From: a virus | Length of the DNA: 28,972 nucleotides | Direction: 5' to 3' (one strand) | Virus record (IMG/VR): IMGVR_UViG_3300009008_000186 | Location: 1-28,972 of that record | Shown here: in pieces, positions 7,902 through 13,963 of the stretch | Numbering within the stretch: the first letter of the stretch is position 1 | Layout of the letters: every line of letters begins with the position of its first letter | Made by a program: the position numbers and the translations under genes | Notes under the pieces: generated by a model | What the model was told of the DNA's origin: nothing | The model's database searches: none | The model's input: only the letters and a program-made list of their open reading frames with translations

Positions 7902-7960
7902 GTGCAATCTCCCTTGTTCACCCTGGTAGGGGAACGAAGGGCGCATTTGTGACATCCGAC

Positions 7961-8006
7961 AGAAAAGAAAGTGCATCCCGGCAGTTTTCACACCACCGGG
8001 ATGCAC
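7961..8006 (-). terminator. Rho-independent terminator of the 8058-8396 gene
   Basis: A perfect 11-bp inverted repeat, GTGCATCCCGG at 7971-7981 and its complement at 7996-8006, with a 14-base loop. Read on the - strand it is followed by TTTCTTTTCT (7970-7961). Position and polarity fit termination of the upstream - strand gene. Confidence 0.85.
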
Positions 8007-8057
8007 CCATCCTTAGAGGAAAAGACCGAATCCTCTAACTGTCCCTTCCTCCACCGA

Positions 8058-8396
8058 CTACAGACTGTCGCCGGGGATCTCCTCGTCGTCCGCTGGACGC
8101 TTCGTCGTCTGATCCTGCAGAGTCTGGTCTACGGCATGCCGAAGCTTGAGCACTAGACCGTTGTAGATCTGCTGCAGCTTGCGCGCGTCCCAGTCGTCAT
8201 AGGTGATCCGCTCGCAGTGCTCGCACCGTCCTGGGCCTGACCGGAGCCCCTTGCGGGCCTCGCGACACAGGCTCAGAGCAGCAAGCAGCTTCTCTTCGCG
8301 GGTTAGATCCTCTACGTCGCGGTCGTAGAGCAGGGTGAATGCCTCTTCGGCTTCATACTTGTATTCAGGTACGCCTTTGGCTGTGATACGGGACAT
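8058..8396 (-). CDS. Protein of unknown function with one CxxC pair
   Basis: This 112-aa protein starts at ATG 8396 with AAAGGATGAG upstream. It is mostly charged helix (EAEEAFTLLYDRDVEDLTREEKLLAALSLCREARKGL) with one CEHC pair in the middle and an acidic tail. One CxxC could help form a metal site in a dimer, but no full zinc motif is present. It is monocistronic: divergent from the zinc-ribbon gene at 8560 and closed by its own terminator. Function unknown. Confidence 0.62.
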   Translation of the reverse strand: MSRITAKGVPEYKYEAEEAFTLLYDRDVEDLTREEKLLAALSLCREARKGLRSGPGRCEHCERITYDDWDARKLQQIYNGLVLKLRHAVDQTLQDQTTKRPADDEEIPGDSL

Positions 8397-8454
8397 TGTC
8401 TCATCCTTTCGTTTGGACCCCGTTCATTCGGGGCCTCTACCCTCTGATGTCCTG

Positions 8455-8510
8455 CCGAAAGCGAACTCTTCGGATTTTTCTGAAAATAGTTGGGGAGACC
8501 CCCTCTTTTT
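8455..8510 (+). terminator. Two weak tandem hairpins with T-runs
   Basis: CCGAA (8455-8459) pairs with TTCGG (8469-8473) and is followed by ATTTTT. GGGG-AGA-CCCC (8492-8502) is followed by CTCTTTTT. Stems are only 4-5 bp. They would block + strand read-through from the replication operon before the 8560 gene. The rest of the 8397-8559 gap holds a divergent leader. GGGG-CCTCTACC (8430-8441) is complementary to GGTAGAGG-TG-CCCC (8521-8534), which could form a long-range stem. Confidence 0.45.
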
Positions 8511-8559
8511 GGCCGCCTGTGGTAGAGGTGCCCCGCTGTTATTTCAGGAGGGGATTCCC

Positions 8560-8727
8560 GTGCAGAAGTTGAAAGTGTTCTGCGGCACCTGCCGCAAAGA
8601 TGTGACCGTACTTGCCAACGGCCAATGCGAGAGCTGCCGAAGGACCGACAAGCAGGTCATGGCGAAGCCTGTGCGCTCGCCCGTCTACGTCCTGCACCCG
8701 CAGCAGTGGAAAGCTCAGGTCTTCTAG
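8560..8727 (+). CDS. 55-aa zinc-ribbon protein
   Basis: A short gene with a GTG start at 8560 preceded by CAGGAGGGG at good spacing. The 55-aa product has two CxxC knuckles, CGTC near residue 8 and CESC near residue 27, separated by a short beta-hairpin (KDVTVLANGQ), which is a classic small zinc ribbon. Such proteins bind nucleic acid or act as transcription adaptors. The C-terminal 25 residues are basic and aromatic. It is followed by a 10-bp hairpin and a longer hairpin, so it is probably its own transcription unit. Confidence 0.66.
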   Translation: MQKLKVFCGTCRKDVTVLANGQCESCRRTDKQVMAKPVRSPVYVLHPQQWKAQVF

Positions 8728-8728
8728 G

Positions 8729-8753
8729 TAGCACCTACCGTAAGTAGGTGTTA
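8729..8753 (+). terminator. 10-bp hairpin after the zinc-ribbon gene
   Basis: TAGCACCTAC (8729-8738) pairs with 8744-8753 (one G-U) around CGTAA. No T-run follows, so it may be an mRNA 3' stabiliser or an operator rather than a true terminator. Confidence 0.4.
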
Positions 8754-8819
8754 GGATCTCAGGACTCCTCGTCGTGCAAGACGAAGCGGTCCCGGCTCCC
8801 CACCCCACCCGGACCCCTC

Positions 8820-8858
8820 AGGCGTCTCCTCTGTCCCCCACGGAGGGGACGCCTCTTG
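8820..8858 (+). terminator. 15-bp hairpin upstream of the HTH gene
   Basis: Arms 8820-8834 and 8840-8854 pair almost fully (two G-U) around a CCCCC loop, followed by the weak tail CTCTT. It insulates the zinc-ribbon unit from the promoter at 8870. The short T-tract lowers confidence in intrinsic termination. Confidence 0.55.
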
Positions 8859-8869
8859 CATGGCGCAGA

Positions 8870-8898
8870 TTGACAGGTGACACCGCGACGCTTATCTT
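8870..8898 (+). promoter_or_regulatory. Promoter for a leaderless HTH transcript
   Basis: TTGACA at 8870-8875, a 17-base spacer, then TATCTT at 8893-8898. The expected start of transcription, about 7 bases downstream, coincides with the ATG at 8905, leaving no room for a ribosome site. GGTGACACC just after the -35 is a short dyad. The stretch TTGACAGGTG is repeated exactly at the promoter at 9153. Confidence 0.72.
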
Positions 8899-8904
8899 GT
8901 CGCC

Positions 8905-9156
8905 ATGACCACTACACCTTCCTTGTGGGTCGAGGCCCTCTCCCAACTCCGAGCCGCCGGCTGGCGGTACGACCAGATCGGCCCTGCTGTTGGCTCCTCG
9001 GCGCGTAGCGTCCGCCGCTGGGATAGGCTCCGCGTCCGTTTGCAGCAGGGAGGGAAACCAGCACCGACCTTGGAAAGCGCGCCCCTCAATGCCTTCGCCC
9101 ATAAGCTAGTGGAGCTTGCCCGAGAAACACCCGTGACGAGCCAGCCCACCTGTTGA
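8905..9156 (+). CDS. Small helix-turn-helix DNA-binding protein, likely operon regulator
   Basis: This 83-aa protein carries an HTH near its N-terminus (LWVEALSQLRAAGWRYDQIGPAVGSSARSVRRW), with the recognition helix in SSARSVRRWDRL, similar to homeodomain-like or Sigma-70-r4-like small HTHs of phages. The ATG falls at the predicted transcription start of the 8870 promoter, so its mRNA is probably leaderless, as lambda cI is from PRM. The stop codon lies within a perfect palindrome that overlaps the -35 of the SMC operon promoter. This arrangement suggests it controls the next operon, and possibly itself because TTGACAGGTG is shared. Repression rather than activation is inferred from the overlap with the -35. 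Confidence 0.75.
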   Translation: MTTTPSLWVEALSQLRAAGWRYDQIGPAVGSSARSVRRWDRLRVRLQQGGKPAPTLESAPLNAFAHKLVELARETPVTSQPTC

Positions 9157-9182
9157 CAGGTGGCACAACTTCCGTTTACAAT
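9147..9182 (+). promoter_or_regulatory. Operon promoter with palindromic operator
   Basis: TTGACA 9153-9158 and TACAAT 9177-9182 with an 18-base spacer form a good sigma70 promoter. CACCTGT-TG-ACAGGTG (9147-9162) is a perfect 7-bp-arm palindrome covering the -35, so a bound dimer would block polymerase. The right half-site ACAGGTG recurs at the HTH gene's own -35. Confidence 0.72.
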
Positions 9183-9223
9183 GACCGGAAAAGACGCAGG
9201 TGCGTCAACTGAAGGAGAAGGTC

Positions 9224-10909
9224 ATGGGTGAGCGATACGTCAAGCAAGTAGAACACAACATCAAGGGAGGGGGCACCGTCGAGTTGGGCCCCCGCACTCT
9301 CATCGTCGGTCCAAATGGTGCCGGCAAGTCTGCCGTCGTGAACGCGGTGGAAGCTGCACTCACCGGCAGGGTGAGCGACATCGCTGGCCGCAAGCTGGTG
9401 AGCAGTGGTCCCGAGCTACTGAGCCTCGGCAACGAGTCCGGTGCATGGTCGGTAGCCACGTTGGACGACGAAACCACCGCTGAGTGGAAGGTCGCCCCCC
9501 GTACCTCTGGAGGAGCCAAGCGGGCCGTCCGTAAGGGCCCCCAAGGGGTGCTCCCGCTGCGGGAAGTGCTCGACGCACTCACCGGCAGCGCCGACAAGGC
9601 TCGACGCTATCTACTCCGCCATGCGTGTCACGCGGTCGAAGAGAACGACATCCTCACCAAGATGCACCCTGACGCGCTGGCGCGCTACCGCCGCCTCTCC
9701 GACACTTCCCTCAGTGCGGTAGACAACCTTCTCCTCATTAACGAGACCGCCAAGGAACGCCTTCGGAGTGCCTCCCAAGAGCGGGATGCGGCGAAGAAGA
9801 CGCGCGACGCAGCGGCCATGTCTCTTGGGCCGGCTCCGGGGGTCCAGGCCGTCGATGCAGCGGAGACTCGCTGGCAGGCTGCACAGGCCGTGGTCACCGA
9901 GGCCCAGCGCTTGGTGCTGACTGCCGAGCAAGCTGCTGCCCATCTCCCAGGAGTAGATACCAGCTACCAACAAGACGCTTTGCGTGAAGCGGTCCAGGCA
10001 GCCCTGGAGGAGCAAGCAGCGTTGTTGGGGGTCCTCGATGAGCTTCCTGCCCCCAGTGCGAAGGCCGAGGCTCTCCTCTTGCTGCTCGACGCTATGGCCG
10101 AGCACCGGGAAGAGGACTGCTTTGCTTGTGGGCAGAGTCGTCCCTTGAGCTGGGACAGCCACTACATGAGCCTCAAGCGTAGCCTTTCCTCCCCAGAATC
10201 CTCCGCGCGCCGAGCGCAGGTTGAAGAGGAGCTAGCGCTCCTCAACTCTCAGGTGATCCGGGGAGAGCGGAAGCTGGAAGCCATGGCCGGCATGCGGCAG
10301 AAGCTCCAGGCTGCTCGCGTCATCTCACCAATTAGCCTTGAAGAGGCTCAGGAGCGCCTTCAGGTTGCCGTGACGGCTGAGGAGACGTGCCGTGCTGAGT
10401 GGCAGGCGCAGGCCGCCACGCAGCATGCTCATCGCGCAGTGGACATCGCTCGCGAGACCGAGCGCGCTGCAGCAGCCGAGGTTGAGGGGTGGACGTATCT
10501 CCGGGCCATCTGCTCTTCTTTGGTGGAAGAGTTGGTCGAAGGAGCAGTCTCCACCTTCACCGCACGGGTACAGCGCTTTCTGCCTGAGACCGATGAGTTT
10601 GGCATTCGACTGACGACCAACAGCATTCGCTACGGGCTTGTGGAGGGTGCGGCTGATAATCGAGTTCTCCACACAGCTTTGTCGGGGGCTGAGTGGGCCC
10701 GCGTCTCGCTGGCTCTGGCGGCCGTCTGCACCCCAGAGGAGGCCGACGTGAGTGTGCTGGTACCCGAGGACCGTGCCTGGGACGCAAAGACGCTCAAGGG
10801 CGTCCTCAAGGGCCTCAGCGACTACGACGGACAGGTCATCGTGACCACGACCGTCAAGCCGTTCCGGGGTGTCCCGGCTGGCTGGACCCTACTGGAGATG
10901 AGCGCATGA
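9224..10909 (+). CDS. Rad50/SMC-like ABC ATPase with zinc hook
   Basis: This is a 561-aa protein. From ATG 9224 (AAGGAGAAGG just upstream) the Walker A GPNGAGKS is at about 29-36. Helical coiled-coil arms flank a single zinc-hook CFAC (about 299-302), and the ABC signature ALSGAEWARV is near 486. The Walker B strand reads VSVLVPED (about 511), with Pro where the magnesium-binding Asp normally sits, then RAWDAKTL as D-loop. The switch region is VIVTTTVKP without the usual His. It is a short Rad50 (arms of roughly 130 residues) of the kind used in DNA end processing (T4 gp46, SbcC). No Mre11/SbcD nuclease is in the window. It heads the HTH-controlled operon. Confidence 0.85.
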   Translation: MGERYVKQVEHNIKGGGTVELGPRTLIVGPNGAGKSAVVNAVEAALTGRVSDIAGRKLVSSGPELLSLGNESGAWSVATLDDETTAEWKVAPRTSGGAKRAVRKGPQGVLPLREVLDALTGSADKARRYLLRHACHAVEENDILTKMHPDALARYRRLSDTSLSAVDNLLLINETAKERLRSASQERDAAKKTRDAAAMSLGPAPGVQAVDAAETRWQAAQAVVTEAQRLVLTAEQAAAHLPGVDTSYQQDALREAVQAALEEQAALLGVLDELPAPSAKAEALLLLLDAMAEHREEDCFACGQSRPLSWDSHYMSLKRSLSSPESSARRAQVEEELALLNSQVIRGERKLEAMAGMRQKLQAARVISPISLEEAQERLQVAVTAEETCRAEWQAQAATQHAHRAVDIARETERAAAAEVEGWTYLRAICSSLVEELVEGAVSTFTARVQRFLPETDEFGIRLTTNSIRYGLVEGAADNRVLHTALSGAEWARVSLALAAVCTPEEADVSVLVPEDRAWDAKTLKGVLKGLSDYDGQVIVTTTVKPFRGVPAGWTLLEMSA

Positions 10910-11124
10910 GCGAATACACTGAACTTGAAAACGCTGCGTGGAACATCGCGGCGGCACTGGAACGCATCGCGGGCCTGCTGGAGGCGTTCGCCGCCACAGA
11001 TTCCGCTGCCGAGAGAGCCCGACACGAACGAATGGAGGCAACGAAAAAGGCGATAGTAGAGCTTTACGAAAACCTCTCGGCTCACTACCCACACCTTTCC
11101 CCCCAGACGGAGCCAGACGCATGA
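10906..11124 (+). CDS. Small helical protein, unknown
   Basis: This 72-aa protein overlaps the SMC stop by ATGA. It is almost entirely amphipathic helix (ENAAWNIAAALERIAGLLEAF; ERMEATKKAIVELYENL) with a disordered acidic tip. Co-translation with the Rad50-like ATPase suggests an accessory or oligomerisation partner. No family recognised. Confidence 0.6.
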   Translation: MSEYTELENAAWNIAAALERIAGLLEAFAATDSAAERARHERMEATKKAIVELYENLSAHYPHLSPQTEPDA

Positions 11125-11777
11125 AAATTACGAGCGAAACGATTCAAGCACAACGCGCCGCCTTTGCCGCACGGGAAGAAGGAGAACCCCATTCCTGGCG
11201 CGTCACCCTGGAGAACGTGCTTCCTGTGATTTCACTGGTCGAGGCCGATCAGGCGGCGCGAGTCGAGGCCGGCATAAGGCAGACTGTCCCGCCGAGCGCG
11301 AGGCCGAGCGGCAGGGCGAAGGTGATGTATGAAGAGGAGAGGGGAAGCCACTGGGCACAGACCTTCAACAGGAGCCGGTTTGATGAGTCCAAGTTGGTCC
11401 CCTCCCGTCCACTCAACAGGACGTTGGTAGGGCTGGCGCAGGGCAAGAGTTGGCTCGGGCGCGGGAGTGATCGGTTCCGCATCCGTTTTGAAGTGGGCCG
11501 GTGGGGGGGAGTCTTCGACCATCCGACCTGCCTGGGATGGCACCCCAATACCTCTCGCCGCCCCAGCCCGGCCGTGCTGATTGGAGAGCCCTATAGCTTG
11601 TCGGGCCTCCCTGGACTCATGGGGCAACTGGCAGAGGCCGAGCTACTCTCCTCCTTGCTGGTGGAGGTGTCGGCCTTTTCCCACTACTACCCGTTGCGCA
11701 CCTTTAGCGTGCGGATGTGGAACCGAGCATGCTATGTGGCCGACCCTCCGGGTGCAGGAAAGGGAATGCTCTCATGA
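11121..11777 (+). CDS. Protein of unknown function in the SMC operon
   Basis: This 218-aa protein overlaps its neighbours by ATGA on both sides. The N-terminal 60 residues are helical and charged. The central part (VMYEEERGSHWAQTFNRSRF, FRIRFEVGRWGGVF) looks alpha/beta. A C-terminal hydrophobic helix follows (AEAELLSSLLVEVSAFSHYYPL). The end, VADPPGAGKG, resembles a P-loop fragment but is at the extreme C-terminus without a Walker B, so it is not an ATPase. I do not recognise a family. The tight coupling implies it works with the ATPase. Confidence 0.6.
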   Translation: MKITSETIQAQRAAFAAREEGEPHSWRVTLENVLPVISLVEADQAARVEAGIRQTVPPSARPSGRAKVMYEEERGSHWAQTFNRSRFDESKLVPSRPLNRTLVGLAQGKSWLGRGSDRFRIRFEVGRWGGVFDHPTCLGWHPNTSRRPSPAVLIGEPYSLSGLPGLMGQLAEAELLSSLLVEVSAFSHYYPLRTFSVRMWNRACYVADPPGAGKGMLS

Positions 11778-12166
11778 GCGCCCTCTGGTTCCGCCGAGAC
11801 CTCGTTCGATCCTACCTCCAGGCCAACCCAGAGGCCCTCGATGAGTGGGTCCAGTTCGCGCTGCGTACCCAGCACGACATCGAGGTGAGCCATGAGACAG
11901 TGCGCCGGGACCGCCAACTCTGGCGTCTTCCTTCCGGCGAGACGCAGCGGTGGCGACGGACGCATGGCTTCTCCTACGTTGCCCCTGCCCCTCGGAGCAA
12001 CTCCCTGGCGCATCGCGCTCTAGGCGTCTTGCTGCGGGGCCCTCGACCCCTGGCCGATCTCGCTACCGAGCTGGATGCCAAGCCGGCATCGGTGAGACGA
12101 GCACTCACACCACTTCACTACATCTCAGGAGGTGCCACCGAGTACCGCCTGCGGGGGACGCCATGA
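11774..12166 (+). CDS. Protein with two HTH-like segments
   Basis: This 130-aa protein starts at the ATGA overlap at 11774. An HTH-like stretch around VSHETVRRDRQLW (residues ~40-52) is followed by a linker and a winged-HTH-like C-terminal half (HRALGVLLRGPRPLADLATELDAKPASVRRALTPLHYI), which matches the MarR/ROK-type 'is gene silenced by low-level duplicate helices' spacing only loosely. A DNA-binding role is likely. Target unknown; it could be a second regulator of this operon. Confidence 0.6.
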   Translation: MSALWFRRDLVRSYLQANPEALDEWVQFALRTQHDIEVSHETVRRDRQLWRLPSGETQRWRRTHGFSYVAPAPRSNSLAHRALGVLLRGPRPLADLATELDAKPASVRRALTPLHYISGGATEYRLRGTP

Positions 12167-12507
12167 GCCGCTCCGTCATCTCTATTGAACGCTTTCTCTG
12201 CGCGGAGTGCGACGAGGTCTTTCTCGCCCCCGACCGCCAGAGGCCGCAGCCCCGATGCGAAAGCTGCGGAGGCCATGTAGTCCGCGTGGCGTCTCGCGGT
12301 CCTGCACCCTCTCGGGGAGGTCGCCCTCCCGTGGAGGACCCCCAGTCGATCACCCTTGGGGTGCGTGTCACTGAAACCGTTGCCGAGCAGATCGACGCTT
12401 ATCGCGGCACCACAAGTCGAAGCGCTTGGCTCCGTACTGCAATCCTTGAAACCCTGCTGGCCCTGGATGAACTAGGACCAGATATTTCCGCCCACATGGA
12501 CACCTAA
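12163..12507 (+). CDS. Zinc ribbon fused to ribbon-helix-helix DNA-binding domain
   Basis: A 114-aa protein with an N-terminal zinc ribbon (CAEC about 13-16, CESC about 32-35), a Gly/Pro/Arg-rich linker, and a C-terminal ribbon-helix-helix: strand ITLGVRVTETVAEQIDAY, turn, then SRSAWLRTAILETLLAL. RHH proteins (Arc, CopG, MetJ) bind DNA as dimers through the strand; the ribbon could add a protein or DNA contact. It starts at the ATGA overlap and is followed by a 38-base gap, so it may end the regulatory half of the operon. The domain pairing is unusual in my experience. Confidence 0.68.
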   Translation: MSRSVISIERFLCAECDEVFLAPDRQRPQPRCESCGGHVVRVASRGPAPSRGGRPPVEDPQSITLGVRVTETVAEQIDAYRGTTSRSAWLRTAILETLLALDELGPDISAHMDT

Positions 12508-12545
12508 GTCCATTTCCATTACCCTGCCCTGGAGGTCCCTCTACC

Positions 12546-12914
12546 ATGTCTGAACCCATCCACCCTGTCGCCCCCGAGATGCAGGCCCCCTACAATGGGC
12601 AAGCAGTTCCTCACGCGCACCAGACCCCTTCCTCGGCAGTTCCTCCACAGGGGCAGCCGCAGGTCATCCCACCTCAGGCCACCATCACTCCGGTGGGCAC
12701 CCATCACCAGTATGCTGGGCAGCCTGCTCAGGCCCAGGCGGGCCTCCCCGCACGGCTTCCCAATGGTCAGCCGGCTCCTCAGAAGGCCAACTTCTTTGAA
12801 ACGCACCAGAAGACGATCCTCGTCGGTGTTGGTGCCGGCCTTCTCGGCATGATGTTTGGCGGGGGCAAGGTCACCATCCCCGGCACTACCCGGCGTGGGC
12901 CACAATCATCTTAA
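12546..12914 (+). CDS. Pro/Gln-rich protein with C-terminal membrane segment
   Basis: This 122-aa protein starts at ATG 12546 with CTGGAGG upstream. Residues 1-~80 are low complexity (Pro, Gln, Ala, His), probably disordered. Residues ~89-105 (TILVGVGAGLLGMMFGGG) form a short Gly-rich hydrophobic segment, followed by a basic tail. The layout suggests a single-pass tail-anchored protein with a flexible extension. It opens a five-gene run of membrane-type proteins. No homologue recognised; a virion or envelope-associated role is possible. Confidence 0.6.
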   Translation: MSEPIHPVAPEMQAPYNGQAVPHAHQTPSSAVPPQGQPQVIPPQATITPVGTHHQYAGQPAQAQAGLPARLPNGQPAPQKANFFETHQKTILVGVGAGLLGMMFGGGKVTIPGTTRRGPQSS

Positions 12915-12921
12915 TGCAGTG

Positions 12922-13281
12922 ATGCTGCCACCCCTCTCCCGAAAGACATGGATCATCGTCGCGATAGTGGCGGTGATTCTTGTCGTTCTGGCTCTCCTCC
13001 TTCCCCACCTCCTCAAGTGGGTGGTGGTCGGAGCGGCTGCCGGTGCCGGTGCCGTCGTCGGAGCGCGCAAGCGCCGCAAGACTGCTGACGACTCTCACCG
13101 TCAAGCCATCGCCAAGGAAGAGAAAGCCGTCGAGGCGATTCAAGACGAGGCCGACACAGCAGTGAAGGAGGCCGACCAGCGGGAGCAGGACAGTCCCCAA
13201 GCGGCCGTGAAGGGCCTCACCACCGAAGAACGAGTAGCCCGTCTTGAGGCGGCTGCTGCGAAACTCAACAAGGAGAACTAA
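12922..13281 (+). CDS. Membrane protein with cytoplasmic coiled-coil tail
   Basis: This 119-aa protein starts at ATG 12922 (GTG 12919 is an alternative); no clear ribosome site, so it is probably coupled to the previous gene. Two adjacent hydrophobic stretches (WIIVAIVAVILVVLALLL and WVVVGAAAGAGAVVGA) are followed by a basic stop (RKRRK) and an ~65-residue charged heptad-like tail ending in RLEAAAAKLNKEN. It resembles a two-TM anchor with a coiled coil, as in some spanins or holin-like proteins, but no lysis enzyme is nearby. Stop and next start overlap as TAATG. Confidence 0.62.
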   Translation: MLPPLSRKTWIIVAIVAVILVVLALLLPHLLKWVVVGAAAGAGAVVGARKRRKTADDSHRQAIAKEEKAVEAIQDEADTAVKEADQREQDSPQAAVKGLTTEERVARLEAAAAKLNKEN

Positions 13282-13541
13282 TGTCTTTTGATCCCACTGA
13301 CCTGTCCGTCAAGGACGCACTAGCCAACGCCGCTGACCTCAGCGACGACGAGCTGGATACCATCTACGAAACTGAGCTGGACGGCAAGGCGCGCAAGACG
13401 CTCCTCGACGGCCTCACTGAGCTGCGAGAGGCTCTGCGCGAGTCTACAGCCCTGGTGGCACCCGAAGCGGCTGAAGAGGCCGCTGAGACCCCGGCACCGG
13501 CCAAGGAACGCCAGATCCACCCGTGGGCCTTCACCAGCTAG
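13281..13541 (+). CDS. Small acidic protein, unknown
   Basis: This 86-aa protein overlaps the previous stop (TAATG). It is very acidic (DLSDDELDTIYETELDG) with a helical core (KTLLDGLTELREALRES) and an Ala/Glu/Pro-rich linker ending in HPWAFTS. It is soluble and has no membrane segment, unlike its neighbours. The next gene starts inside its last codons. No family recognised. Confidence 0.58.
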   Translation: MSFDPTDLSVKDALANAADLSDDELDTIYETELDGKARKTLLDGLTELREALRESTALVAPEAAEEAAETPAPAKERQIHPWAFTS

Positions 13542-13954
13542 CCCCGCTCGCGGGAGCGCTCTTCCTGGCGATGGGGTGCGGCACTTCGGTGCTCAAGCCG
13601 CTAGCCTGGGAGCCGGTCCCGACCTATGCCCCGCCCAGGATTGAAGAGGTGGTCGCCCACGCGCCGGCCACCCTTCTCCAGGGGGAAGCTGCGCCTTGGG
13701 ATGGCGTACTGGTCGCCTCTGACGACCTGAACGCCCTGCTCAGTGAGCATCAACGCCTTCTCCATGCGCTCCAAACAGCGTACATTGGCCGAGAGGACGA
13801 CCGGGCCTACGCATCCAAGGCGCTTGAGAGCGCCCAGGAGACCCTCACCGTGTGTCGTCAGAACCAACCTCGTACCTTCCTGGCCGGCGTGGCTGCAGGA
13901 GGCGCAGGGTGCGCTGCTGCAGTCGGCATTGGGGCTGCAGCCCAGGCGAGATAG
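13523..13954 (+). CDS. Probable exported or lipoprotein-like membrane protein
   Basis: This 143-aa protein has a GTG start at 13523, overlapping the previous gene by 19 bases. The N-terminus (LAPLAGALFLAMGCGTS) resembles a lipoprotein signal with Cys19, although the -3 position is Ala rather than Leu, so the lipobox is imperfect. A helical middle (LNALLSEHQRLLHALQTAY; KALESAQETLTVC) is followed by a Gly/Ala-rich C-terminal membrane segment (TFLAGVAAGGAGCAAAVGIGAAA). Embedded, overlapping lipoprotein genes are typical of outer-membrane spanin subunits, but that is only an analogy. Confidence 0.55.
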   Translation: MGLHQLAPLAGALFLAMGCGTSVLKPLAWEPVPTYAPPRIEEVVAHAPATLLQGEAAPWDGVLVASDDLNALLSEHQRLLHALQTAYIGREDDRAYASKALESAQETLTVCRQNQPRTFLAGVAAGGAGCAAAVGIGAAAQAR

Positions 13955-13963
13955 GAGTTTTCC

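Noticed and set aside
8728-8869. tRNA-like or small-RNA gene suggested by stacked hairpins
   Set aside because: No cloverleaf or T-loop consensus; the hairpins fit transcript ends better.
11750-11777. P-loop at the end of the 11121 gene (PPGAGKG)
   Set aside because: It is the extreme C-terminus without following helix or Walker B, so a nucleotide site cannot form.
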